A program made the translations under genes and the position numbers. A model generated the notes under the pieces. It saw only the letters and a list, made by a program, of their open reading frames with translations. It was not told the origin of the DNA and searched no databases. Of a stretch of DNA of 64,000 nucleotides, positions 38,623 to 51,741 are shown piece after piece. Origin of the DNA: Physcomitrium patens (taxonomy: Eukaryota > Streptophyta > Bryopsida > Funariales > Funariaceae); the NCBI RefSeq assembly GCF_000002425.4, contig NC_037261.1, positions 5,666,098-5,730,097 of the forward strand, given 5' to 3'. Numbering within the stretch: the stretch's first letter is position 1; each line of letters begins with the position of its first letter.

Positions 38623-39595
38623 ATAAAGATAAAATAAAAGTTTAAAAATAAACCAAAAAGTGTGTGTGTGTGTTTTTATTTTATTTTATTTTAAATACAC
38701 AACATTAAAGCAATATTTTTGAAGAATGAATAAAAGACCAACTTTATAGGTATCTCTTCCAATCCAACCACCCAACTAGAGTGTAGAATGTCAACCCAAG
38801 ATAACATACTTATTGCAATTATTTAGATAATTATTTTGCTACATTATTACTCTCTCTATAAATTGGTAGAGACTTGTATACTACCTTCTATTTTTAGACT
38901 ACGGCCATATTCTTTTTGATCATGAAAACAATACAGAACCAATATTTAAGAATAATAATAATAATAAACATGTCATGGCTGTTTGCTAATACATTTTTTT
39001 AGCAAAAACTAATGACCAAATTACGTGCCTTGACTTGGTGGAGTTTTGATCAGATCATCCCAACAGCTTTTACAACACACTTACTTAAATCTTTTTTCTT
39101 TTCTTTTTCTTGTGTATGGTAGACTTGATATTATTCAATACTCAATCAGATCACTTGTAGCATGGGTGGTTTTTCTTTCCTACCTCAATTCTTCCTCCCA
39201 CTGCACTCAAAGTTGTTATTCTATTTATTGTGTCAATATATATATATATATATATATATGTATATTTAAAAAAACTCAACACAACACAATTCAGACACTT
39301 GCAAAAAAAAGTCTCATGTGGTGTAGTACCATTTGGGTTGCTTACAACTCATTCCTTGTACAGGATTGGCGGTGGGCAAGTTTCCAATGCCTTAACTCCT
39401 AAACTTTTGTAGAAATAGCATTGTTCACACTCACTCACTCACTATTCTGTATGCTCACACCATTGGCAAATTGGCACTTGCTACTTCAGCATGGATTGCG
39501 CCCCATGAAACCCATAATACCAATAATAAAAATAAGTGAGAGCAAAGGGGAGGAGTGGAAACCTCCACACTGCCTCCTTCTCATAGTGCCTGCAG

Positions 39596-39651
<56 letters not shown>

Positions 39652-39896
39652 TGTAATGCTTTACTGTCATGAGCTGCAACATTACCACAATATAAGTAAT
39701 GTGGGCAAGCTTATCAGATGGTCCCCATATTGAGATGGTGTTTTGTTGAATAGTGACATATAGATTTATCTGGAGGAGGAGGAAAATATATTGATATTCT
39801 GTTTCATTTTTTAATGTTTTATTGTGGGTTTTTTTTTGTTGGTTTATGTATGATTTTACATGTGTGATTTTCTTATTTGTGTTGGTGTTCTTTCTC

Positions 39897-39929
<33 letters not shown>

Positions 39930-42440
39930 GTGTGTTAACCCTTCAAGTTCTGTTGTCTTGTATTCTTAGAACATTTTTTAAAAATTTAACTTTTTCAGGT
40001 TTTATGTCAATGTACTAAATTTTGTGTTTATAAATGATGTTGTGTCTGTTTAAATTCATGATTATGCTGTGTGATCATTTCTTTGACGATTGAATTCTTA
40101 AACACATAAGGAAAAAAAATTAAAGCATGTGAAATCAAAGATATTTATTTCCTCTTTATTGATTCATTTACAAATAAAAAGCATTTCAAGTGATAGTTAC
40201 CACAATATGTCTTAGATACCAAGAGTTGCATACCAAACTGCAATTGTTCCATTCAATATGTAGAAATTAGAGTTGCAAACTTTGTTTTACTCCATGAAAT
40301 AAAAAATTATAAATTACATTCTACATAATATGTGTTACTTGTTAAAAATACTTTAAATAACACGAATTGGAAATTGACACGCTATCTGAGTTCAGTTGTC
40401 ATCTATTTAGATGTATGTATCATATCTAAATAAATTATCAAAAAACAAATTGCATTTATATCAAATTATTTATGACAATAAAATTTCTAATGAATACTTA
40501 ATTTACTTAGTAAATAAAACTAAATTCCCCCTAATAAGACTATATTCAATGTTAGTAAACTTGTGATCTACTTAAACTTCATCTGAATGGAGAAACAATT
40601 ATCCTAAAAATGTAAAAGGTATTGGAAACAGCATTGTATGGTCTTTTAAAAAAGAACTGTGCCTTACAACTTAACAACCATTTTTAATTGATTGTGCATG
40701 TTATAGATTTTAGGAAAATGTGATAAAGGGAGAATTGTTACTTTTTTTGCTCCAAAAATTCTGTGAAAAGATAGTTATAAGGTTAAATGTCAAATATATT
40801 TCAATTTCAATACAGATATTTTTTGTATAATTATAAGCTAGTTGTGTGATTCATGGCTTGATTAGCAATGGCTAGTACCACAAGTGAGATATTTTGAATT
40901 TACTTCTGCACTATCATACAGAGCATAAAATTTATGGTAAACAATTCTGGGGGTCAGTATATATGATGCATGGCAAAGTAGTTACAATGTTGAGTGTAAC
41001 TGTATTAATAAATCAATTGCATAAAAAATGAATATGTTGTCATTATGAATAAATTCTATGATATTGATATTTTAAAAATAAATCCTATGTTCAAAATATA
41101 TATTTTGAACACGCGATTACACTCTCTATTTAACTCAAAACAGTTATTAATTAATATAAAAAAGTACGATCTTTCAGTGAGTATTAAATTAAAGTTGAAA
41201 TGGATGAAGATAGGGTTTAGGTTTGGATGATTTTGGCACATGTGGGATTACTTTGAACATATTATTATTCTTGTATGTGCGTGTTTAATGCATATGAATA
41301 TATTATTTATGATTTTATTACAGTAAATATTCTTTTCTGATTTTATTCTTAAATAAAAATATTTAGTTACTTTTTCAAGCATTCATTTTTTTGTGACATG
41401 TGACTTTAATTTGAACCTATTAATTGATTTTTCATATATGGAAAAAAGTACACTAAATTGATTTTTATAAGATAGAATTGAATATTCCTAACAACAAGAA
41501 GATGCAGCATGTAAATTTTTATACTGGTACAAACTCAATAAGATCGATTTTTCAACCTGAACACACAATATTATATAACATCTTTTTTTCTCATGTACTT
41601 GTTAAGGAAGAAACAAAAATAGGTACAGTAAGTTTTCATAACATAGATCAATTTCAGAACAAAATACCAGGTAAAAGTTTTATAAAATATTATGAATAAT
41701 TTAATCTTAGTGTCGTTTTTCAAAAAATAGCTCTTTCATATATATATATATATATATATATTCACATGTATATAAAGACACTACCTTTAGAATTAATAAA
41801 ATTTAGGAGAACCTGGATTTAATACAAAACTGCCTGCAAACTTAAATCTATGTCCATGTATGCACACAAAAATAAGAATAAACTTAATTAATCAAATATG
41901 TTTATTTTGAAGACATATTGTATATAAAATTATTGATCAATGAGAGGAGGCTATGAATACTTACAATTGTACAGAAGTTATTTTGCTTTCAGAAATAGAC
42001 AATTGTTATTTATGGACTTATAATAATAATAGTCGTATTTTAATATTGTTTGTCATTGGTGAAGAAAACAGTTCAGTATGATTAGACTTTGAACAGATTT
42101 ATAAGTGTAATATTTCAACCAAAAACTCGCACTAGCTAAGATCTTTAGAATAAGTGGTAAATAAAGGATTTTCAACACAACCAAGTCTCTAGTTTGAAAC
42201 TTTATGTGGATAAGAGGATCATATTCATCCCTAAACACTTTTATCACACATGTGCTTCATTGTTTGTTTTGAAAATAAACACATCTCCACTTGACTCATC
42301 GTCATTCTTAGGATACCTTTATCACCTTTAATTTACCAAAATAAGCAAACACATTAAAAACAAAAATTCAAATGTGCCCAAATTAAAAGTGTGAATGAAC
42401 GCCTCATTGCAAATGTTCATCCTCCTTGATTCCTAGTTTG
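37100..42440. other. AT-rich intergenic DNA with dinucleotide repeats
   Basis: Composition drops abruptly near 37,100 and stays very AT-rich. TA or CA/GT tracts occur at about 38,205-38,245, 38,573-38,618, 39,236-39,259, 39,597-39,655 and 41,738-41,762, and a poly-T run at 39,902-39,929. No coding frame longer than about 100 codons makes sense, and no transposon domain was recognised by eye. Confidence 0.6.
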
Positions 42441-42449
42441 GAATGGTTT

Positions 42450-43720
42450 CTTCCTATCTATTGGGTTACTAGATAAGCAAAATCGTGTCTACGAATATTC
42501 GATTGAGGAGGATCTATTTCGTGGGCAGGCAGAAATTACCTCTTCGACTTCGAAACCCTAAAACATTGATTGGGGTCGATTCCAGTCACGATCTATTTTG
42601 ATTTAAATCCAAGCGCAAACATCGAGATGGAGCGTTCCGCTGCCGGTTGATTGGACGAATTATGAGGTGTCACAAACAGTCTTTACCAAATCTCTTCCCA
42701 GATCCTGCTGCAGAAGCTCCAAATTCTGTTGCAACCTATAACCTTACATCGAAAAAGCTCCATTATGATCACAGTGACCTGCCCTCTTGCGCGCATTCTC
42801 CGTCCCTGCGGTGCCCGTTGCTGACAAAACTTCCGTGGAGAACATGCGGCGCGTTCATTTGAAGAGGCAAAATTGAGGCCGACACCTGAATTGATGATGG
42901 GCCGCTGAAGATGTCGGTGTCGAAGCCGATCGGGTCTAGGCACTTCGCAAATTGCTCGCCATGCTTTGCCGCGACCCCGATCGTAATAGCATGTGCACAC
43001 CCGTACGTCTGTGAGAACTTTGGAATTTGTTGGGTCTGGAGGATTCGAATTCGGCTGTAAGTGGATGCATTCTCTCGGCCTGGTTGGAAGCCTCAGCTGC
43101 CGCTTGCTCTTCAATTGCCTTCGCAACAGAGAGATGAAGGTGAATACTCTTATCAATCAGCCAATTCTGCCTCCACACACTCTGAAATCACTAGTGCTGC
43201 ACCAGCTTGACATGAGACAGCAAGTGGACACGCATTTCCAAGGCATCGAAATACGAAACCTATCAACATTTTAAAGGAGCTCAAAACAGGTGCTCTACTG
43301 ACGATCATTTCCTCTCACGATCGTGAGAGGCAGGATGATGGCAACCACTACAGGGGAGTTGCCATGTAAAGGGCTCCAACGCTGTTAATCCAATGACAGG
43401 GGCTTTTTTCGTTGAGGGCACATCAAGACGTGGAGACGAGCTCCTCGCAAAGAGCTGCGACGCATATTTGCTGCTCCGCCATAAATGCATTGTCGTTCCG
43501 GAGCACGGAACTAGATTTCGACGCCAGATATAGACGTGAATCGAAGCTTGCAGGGATGCTTTCGAAGCTGAGACAGCAGCAGGGATTGCGTGTCCATTGC
43601 CCAGCCGCACAACGTGCGTCGCTCATCGTGGCCATGACTCCCTCCGCTGTGAGGATGTGAAGCTCAAGTCTTCTGCGAGTTGGAGACGACAAGCTTCACC
43701 ATGTCCACGATGAGGGGTTA
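42450..43720 (-). pseudogene. GC-rich island with broken reading frames
   Basis: A 1.2-kb island of markedly higher GC within AT-rich DNA. On the minus strand an open frame from about 43,055 to the stop at 42,769 follows a possible CAG acceptor and reads QTYGCAHAITIGVAAKHGEQ, then FAKCLDPIGFDTDIFSGPSS. Another frame at 42,936-43,178 reads LHLSVAKAIEEQAAAEASNQ. Further frames at 43,305-43,692 switch repeatedly. The composition and residue style suggest a gene fragment that was copied in or has decayed; no intact product or recognisable family emerges. A strand bias toward minus is an impression. Confidence 0.35.
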
Positions 43721-46700
43721 GGGCTTTAGGGTTTCGAGTTTTTAGGTTTTGGTTTAGAAGTATGTTGTTCTTGAGTGGTGGATGATTGTTTATGGATTTG
43801 AATGCATGTTTTCTTTGCTTTGTTTCTTGTTTTATTGGATAAGAATAGGATACACTTGTTGCATTCATTTAATGTTTTAGAGTTTTCTTCAGAATTTTGG
43901 ATTTTCTTATGAATTCTTTAGTCACTTACAAGAAAAATGATCTCATTAAGTTTTTGGTTGGTAGATTAGCAATACCCACGTTATCCAAATTTTGACACCA
44001 ACAATAGTCTTGAGTTTTACAATGACAAATCAAAGAAGTGGTTAAGAGAAAGATTTGTTGTATTTATAAATAAAATGAGTGTAAAACCAAGTTATTTACA
44101 AAAAAATTATGAAATGCGTTTTAATTTTTTTGAAAAACTTAAATCACAACAAGTAATTTCTAATCTTTTTGTATGTTATGCAATTTGATATCCTAAACAT
44201 TTCAGATGAATCAATTTATGCAAGTACCAAATTGCAGTTTTAAATTTTTTTTTTTATTGATTATCTTCTAAATAATAAAGTAAAATATTGTTGGATATAC
44301 TATATTATTAAATGTATTTTTAATTAATTAAATTTATTATTATTGTAATGTACTCATACTCAAACAACTTTAAAATTTTCAATGATAAGAATATTATAGA
44401 TAAAAGTAATACACAAGGTAAACAAGAAAAAATTAGATAAATAATAAATAAAAATATAATAGACATAAATAATAAAAAATTAACAAAAGAATTTTATATA
44501 GATGTTTTTGTAAGAAAGAAAAAGAATATTATAGATAAACTTGTATAAGTACTTAAGAGTAGATGTACACTCTTAATACAAAACTTTAATTCGATTTTAG
44601 ATAGAATCATTAACAATATATGAAATATTATTGTTTCCATCTATTATAAAAATTTTTTTTACACATATTAAATAGTGCAACAAATTTATCAAATAGAGGA
44701 AAGATTATACATAAATTCATAGTTAAAATTGTTACATATCAAAAATATATAAAGCCATATATTCAAATCTTAGAAGAAAATAAAAAAATAGAAAAATAAA
44801 TAAATTAATAATATCATATATAATATTATAAATCATATTTTATAATATAATATAATATATTACATTTTTATATAAATATAGTATAAATAAATTAATTTCT
44901 ATGTTTATTCTAATCCAAATAGAATAACAATTTGTAAATTAAAAAGTTTTTAAACACATGTACATATTTTTACTTTTTCTAACTTAGAATATAAGAAAGA
45001 CCCAATTTTTAGTAGTTAACGTGATTCCAAGGATAAATGCAACATGGCCGAACTTTTCTCTTATTATTATTTCAATAATTTTATTAGTGAAATATTTGAC
45101 AATTAGATGAATTTTGTTTTAAAGACCACTGGCATAGTCAAGAATACACATAATCATTACAAGTGTGCAAACCTTTAGCATGAACTTATGTAGTAGCAAT
45201 ATACTTACCTCTAGCATGCTCACATAATTTATTAGAACCATCTCAATGCCATTAAGATTGTTAATCTTGTCTATGCCCAAAACATCTTAACTTTCTTATG
45301 GTATTACTTATAATATTCTTTTATTTATCATTACAACTTCATTGTTGTAAATGGCTAAAATATCACATTTGCTTAATAATTCCTTATCTCCTAGGTGAAT
45401 CCATATACTAAAGATATTTTATTGGTAAAAGAACATGCTGGGTGGACAATGATTATAGTCCCCTTTAATAGCAACATTTATTTATTTATTTTTATTTATT
45501 TTTATTTTTTGTTTTTTTTTGTTTTTTTTACTAAGAATAAAAAACCAATTAATAAGCATTATAGTCCTTAGTCTAGCGTGAGTAATATGTGCTTTGGCTA
45601 CAAACATATTTTTTTCACAAATAAAGAATATAAATATACTTTTAAAGCCATGATTCTTTTTATTAAAGATGACGTAATCTTTGGCCTAATTTCTCTTAGA
45701 ATCATTGAGGCAATTTGTTTGAAACCATCCAATATTATAAAAACTAAACCTCTAAATGACTCATCTTTTTTGATTATATTCCAAAAACTTTGTCTATTCC
45801 TTCAAATGCTATCTTGTTCATAATTAGAAATTAATTTTAAAGAATCAATCTTCTTTTTCATAAAAGATCCATTCGATGTGACTCTCACCAAATATTGCAA
45901 ACAAATGTGTTTGTTATCACATCTTTTTACGAAAATAAAACATCAATTCTTAGAGATGCAAGAACTAGGAAAATTTCATTATTTGCATGGACAATTTTTT
46001 ATAAAATATCTTCAAAGTAAGTTCTTTTACTTTCTTTAAGGTCAATAACAAAAAAAAAATCTTGAATTTTTTTATAGTACATGCTTCAATTATTACTTGA
46101 TAAGCATTATACTCATTATTATTTAGAGATTAGACCTCTTCTTTAACGTCTTTATGCAATTGAACTATGTTGTTGTTAAGTTATTCTTGAATAAGCCTAT
46201 TGATTTGCAATAATTCAAGAGAAATTGAAACAAAATTAGGTTAAATTTTTTCAACATTTTGTCAAATCTTTCTAATTCTTTGATCAAAAGTAACAATAAA
46301 AGACCTTTAATTTACTCTTCAATTGAATTTTCAATCCCATGTTAATGTAGTATATGTCCACAATAATTTAAAAGGCTTCTTATATAAAGGCAATAAAGTT
46401 TACAAGAATCCATCTATAATTTATGTATCAAAATTGAAATAAAGGAGAATAAAGTTGTGTTGCTATTTACATTTTTGCAACTTTAGTATAACATTGGTCC
46501 TACTCATCATCTGTGTCATGTAAGCTAAGAGCTACACATACAACCTTAAATGTTTCATAGACATGACCATCAAACATTTAAAGTTCTTCAAATAATATGG
46601 CTCCCATGACTACTATAAAGAATATTTAGAAGAATATTATTTATCGACTAAAAAAGTGATAAAGTATTAGTAACAAAACATAGCACACATTGAAAATTCT

Positions 46701-49700
46701 TTTACGCCTAGTGCAAATAATCCTATATAAACTGCATCAAAAAACTCCATAGAGTACTTTTTGGGCTTCTTGAATTATTTTATTTCCCTCAAAGTACTCA
46801 TTCATTGTTTTTTTCTTAACTTCTTGAAATTTATAGAAACATATAAGCACCATACAAATTAATTGAATATTTTGAGTCAATACAAATGGATTAAGTGTAT
46901 TTTTGAATTCATGCATTTTAATATCATTTAAGTTATATTGCTTTAAATACAAAGACATATCAAATATCAAAATATTTTATAATTTTGTCAAAATTCTTGA
47001 GAATAATAGTAGTATAGTTGCAATTCTTTCAAATATATTTAAACAAATACTTCACAAGAAGAATATAAGAATAAATTTATATTAAAAAAGACAAAAAAAT
47101 GAATAAATAAATAAAAAAATAGATCTAAATTATTTAATATTTTATTAAAAACTTTCTCGTAAAAAAATGGAAAAATAAATTTTCTTCCTCAATCCTATTA
47201 CATGAAAGTTGTAGACATTTAAAGCATTTTGAAGTTTGTAATAAAGATCGCTTCATATATCCACCATAAATTATTGGAAGAAGTAGCCAACTTAAAGAAC
47301 CAATGTTTCATATGCATAAATCTAAAGTATGTAATTGTAGAATTGTAGTTGAGTTAATTGCTTAGAAGTGCCTTCACTTGCTACATCATCTTAGTTCTTA
47401 GCTATAAATATGCTTCAATTCATTTGAGATTCGTTTGAAGGTATTTCTAGATTTCATTTGCCTTGCGTCTTAAAGAATAAAACATATAATAAAGAAGTAA
47501 ATAAGGTAGGTGCAACATAAAAATATTATAGAGATCTCCATCAATACTTTTGATAATAATATCTAATTTTTTGCAACTTTTTTAATTACCATCTTCTACT
47601 ATAATTATATAAATTTTATTTATAATTGATACATTATATAGCAAAGCATTGTCATGTTCTAATATAACTATTGGATAAAAGAGATGAAAGTATTATATTA
47701 TAGAAGATTATATTTCAAACTATAATAAAAATTAATTTAAAAATATAGATAATAATTAAGGAGGTAGTAAAATTAATAAGTGATAATGTTTCTTTTTAAG
47801 AAAAAAAATGCTTTTACTTACTTTGTAGTGCCATAAATAAGAAAAAGTAAAATTGATTAGCAAAATCAATATTATGGCATCTTGAACTAAAATTAAATAA
47901 TAGCTTTTAGCATAAATTATCTTTAAAAATTAGATATTATTTCTTAAAAAAATTAATTATAAATATAGATTGAAATGAGATCCAAATGTACAAAACCTCG
48001 CACCTATGGCAATTGTAAAGATTTTTTGTTTATTAAAGAGTAGAAATTGAGAGTAGAATAAAATTATTTTTTTTAGTATTATTTTTGGATAATTTAGGTT
48101 TGTAATGAATTCATAAAGACTTTGCAAAGTGAGGATTATTTAAGAATGAATTTACTATTGAAAAATACAAAAAAAATTATATCTTAGATAATTTTGTAAA
48201 ATTTATAATAAATCTATAAAACATAATTTGTAGATTTGTAAATATAATTGTATTAAGTATATAATCAAAATTTGAGCTTTATTATAATGTAAACTTAAAT
48301 ATAATTGAAATCCAAGTGGAATGGCATTTATTATCATTTTGAGGTACAAATACAATATTGTCATTTTGCCAAAGAATTAGGAGACAAATACTAAGCTTCT
48401 ATGTAGATCCATTTAAGTTCTAATCAACATCACTCAAAAATTGCACATGCAGATTATAAGTATGTAACATATTTTGTAAAGCATCCGTCATTTTACATAC
48501 TAAGTTAGCAAAGTTTTGATAATTAAGTGGAATATTTTAATAACTAAGTTTTGTGTTATTGTGTTGTTGTTCGGCTACCATATAAAAATAATGTATTTAT
48601 ATACTTAATATACAATATACTAAATAACATAGTGAGAGCCATGTTAGTAGATTTTTGTAGATATAGGATGTAGATAAATAAGTTTAGGTTTTTGGCTCTG
48701 ATTTTGGTGCAAATTTTGTGTGATTTGGAGTTTATATGAAAGAGATATGAGCACTTAAAGTTAAGGTGTTGATTATGTACCTACTGTCACTCTTTTAGAT
48801 ATAACGCATGCGTACATAAAACAATAAAAGATTGGCAACTACAGTTGAAGAGAGAATTTTTTTGGCTATACTTTTGGCATATTATTTGATGGATTCCAAG
48901 TTGAAATGAAGGAGATATTGGAAGTTGAAGTCAATGCTTTAAATCTAAGGGTAGTAAGTGATTTGATTTACTAGTGGTTATATTTTGAGCTAAATCTTGA
49001 GCAATTTGACAATATTTTAGCTCAAAATTTTCTAGATTATGTGTAATCATGTTAATAAACTTTATGCATAAATTTTTTGGCATTTGAATTTTAGATTTTT
49101 GAGATATGAGGAAAATAGTTTTCTGGTGCTTGTAGATTAAGATTTAGAGTACTTACTAGGATTTCTAAGATGCCAAAAGATTGATAATAGATTTAAAATT
49201 CATTTTTTTAATGGTAAAGTTCAAGGATAGAATCTATATTATACAAGAATTTGAGAAAAATTGGATAGTTGGATCAAGAGATATGAATTTCTAAAATTCA
49301 AGGTAAAAATATCTTTTATGGGAAGAAAATATTTTGAATGGTTTTATTATAATTTGAACATTTTTGCAAAATAAAGGAGTTTTTGGGAGATAAGGCATCA
49401 TATATTAGCCAAAGATAAACTCTTTATAGCCAAATATCTAGTATATTCTCAGATTACAAATCACATCATATGACAACATATTTTTATAGATTCTAATAAT
49501 ATTAATTAAGTAGTTATTATTTTCTTATTGTTCATCTTAACTTAAAAATTGAGAATATATAATATAAAAACTTAACATCCTAAGTCACTTCTAAAAAAAC
49601 CTACCAAATTCCTAATAAATCCTAATAAATTCTAATAAAATCTTGATCAAATCCTAATCAATCTTAATTAAATTTTATAGTATTTTTTAAACCTTATTAA

Positions 49701-49884
49701 TTATTAATTAAATATCTGATATCGCTTTAAAATTTTCAAACATTTTAATATTCTAATAATCAATAAGAACACAAAATTATTATAAAATTTAATACATAGA
49801 TTGAAATAAAAAAATTCCTAATCCATTTGGATGTCAGCTATCATCTTTTTCTAAACTCCATGTCAATCTATCAATAAGAATAGT
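43720..49884. other. AT-rich intergenic DNA, no gene recognised
   Basis: About 6 kb of very AT-rich sequence. Short frames at 45,578-45,823 (+) and 46,737-46,970 (-) are compositionally Lys/Asn/Ile/Phe-rich and not convincing. A weak TCCTAAT-rich stretch occurs at about 49,590-49,690. The region is probably old transposon debris, but no domain could be read. Confidence 0.5.
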
Positions 49885-50427
49885 TGTCAAAAAAAAATTC
49901 AAAGAATACAAAAAATAAGCTAGCTAAATTTCAAAAAAATATGTGGGACTTTTTTCAAAGAAATATGACAAAATAAAAATAAGAAACTATGTATATTCAA
50001 AAGAAACTAGAATGGCTATTACCAAAAGACAAGAAAACTAGAGATCTTTGAAATTAGACTAGAAGCAAGAAAAGAATTAACAAGAATAAGAAAGGCTTTA
50101 CTTTTGTCTCCATATATACTATCTAACTAAGAAATATTTGTCAATATTCTATATGACCTCCAATACATGTTTAATTTTTTAGACACCTTCCTTCACTTAT
50201 AAGACAAGTTTTTTGTATATGGGCTATATGATTAGCTTGTACAATAAGCTATCAACATTTATAATATATAGCTAGCTCATTGATTAAGTATTCAACCTAT
50301 CACCTTTAAATACATATAAAGGTGAAACTCCATCTATGAAGTTTTTAAGAAGCTTTTTTATAAGATATTATCAAATTATTCTATTTTTATTTATTTTTAG
50401 CTATTCATATTATTTAAATAATTATAA

Positions 50428-50465
<38 letters not shown>
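49885..50465 (-). repeat. LTR copy 1, outer chromovirus 3' LTR
   Basis: This about 580-bp segment resembles, base for base with many substitutions, the segments at 51,319-51,741 plus 53,333-53,450 and at 58,290-58,655 plus 59,909-60,088. Shared landmarks are TGTCAA at the left, GAAGGCTTTACTCTTGTCTC, ATATATACT, ATTCTATAGGACCTCCAA, and AGAAGCTTTTTTAGAAGATATTAT near the right. It is the only copy without an insertion. A TA tract (50,432-50,464) marks its right end. Confidence 0.6.
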
Positions 50466-50467
<2 letters not shown>

Positions 50468-50821
50468 GTGATATTTTCTTCATTTCTAAAGACGAGTTTT
50501 ATTAGAAATGGACATTACATATTGATAAAGTCCAAAATATAATAAATTATATTTGTCACATACTCTAATCTATATTTCCTTTGAAGGTAGTTGTTAGGTC
50601 TTTTAGCTATTAATAATAACTTACTTTTGAGTAGAAAGACCACTATGATATTTAATCTTTGTTAAAGCCTGTGTAATTTTTTTAAAAAAAAATATTTGTA
50701 ACAATATTAAGATTTAGTCCTACTTCAAATATAATTATCAAACATTGGAAGTCTCTTTCTAGATTGTGATATCAAATGCATTGTATCTTGCCATGTATAT
50801 AGAAAAAATATATTCTTCTTA

Positions 50822-50863
<42 letters not shown>

Positions 50864-50906
50864 ATATGCCAACTTAAAGGTTGTGACAATTGTAATGTCT
50901 TGTCTA

Positions 50907-51006
50907 NNNNNNNNNNNNNNNNNNNNNNNNNNNNNNNNNNNNNNNNNNNNNNNNNNNNNNNNNNNNNNNNNNNNNNNNNNNNNNNNNNNNNNNNNNNNNN
51001 NNNNNN
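50907..51006. other. Assembly gap, 100 N
   Basis: Exactly 100 N, the usual placeholder for a gap of unknown length. It lies just right of a poly-T run (about 50,827-50,859), which may have stopped assembly. The gap separates LTR copy 1 from the outer element's chromodomain remnant. Confidence 0.99.
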
Positions 51007-51084
51007 AAAAAATTGAATGCAATCTTCATTGATCATCATTTTTTTTATAGCAAAGATTAGTTAACTTTTCATCTTAATTTTGAA

Positions 51085-51250
51085 GAATGTTGTTGATAAA
51101 AATCTTTGACCTTTTCTATTACATTTGTAAGTATCTTTGGTAGATCCCATGTACATTCATTAATAACATATTTGTACCAATAAATAAAATATTTAAACTT
51201 AAGTAAGCATTATTTTGACTCTGAGACTTCTTCTACCTCAAATTCTTGAT
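51085..51250 (-). pseudogene. Outer chromovirus chromodomain remnant
   Basis: The minus strand reads EFEVEEVSESK, stop, then LKFKYFIYWYKYVINECTWD and LPKILTNVIEKV. This follows the chromodomain plan of Ty3/gypsy chromoviruses: EVEEILD, then YLVKWKGY, then TWEP, then L. It contains stop codons and is dead. It borders LTR copy 2 at 51,318/51,319. Confidence 0.6.
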
Positions 51251-51318
51251 TATTATCTAGTTATATAGGAGACACAAGGATTTTTCTTCTCTTTAAAATA
51301 TTCACTCTCTTACATGGA

Positions 51319-51741
51319 TGTCAATAATATGAATCTTAAAAAATTAAAAGTTCAAAATATTCTTCTGTCACTCAAAAAGGCTAAATAATCACTTAAAGAT
51401 AATATAATATTAAATTAAAATAGCTATTATCAAAGATAAGAAAACTAAAAATTCTTGAAATAAGACTAAAGACTATATAAGTGTTGGAAATAGTGAAGAA
51501 GGCTTCACTCTTGTCTCTATATATACTCTTTAATTAGAAGCTATGTGGCAATATTCTATAGGACCTCCAAGACATGGTGACTTTTGTATTATACATGTCT
51601 TAACTTGTAAGAAAAATTATCTATATATGTGCCACATAATTAGCTTATTCTATAAACTATTAATACATATAAGACATAGCTAACTTATTGACTAAATTTT
51701 TAGCCTATCAATCAGCTAGAAATATATGTAAAATAAAAATA
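51319..51741 (-). repeat. LTR copy 2, left part (inner element 3' LTR)
   Basis: Homologous to LTR copy 1 from TGTCAATAAT up to about 51,741, where similarity stops at an insertion and resumes at about 53,333. Confidence 0.55.
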
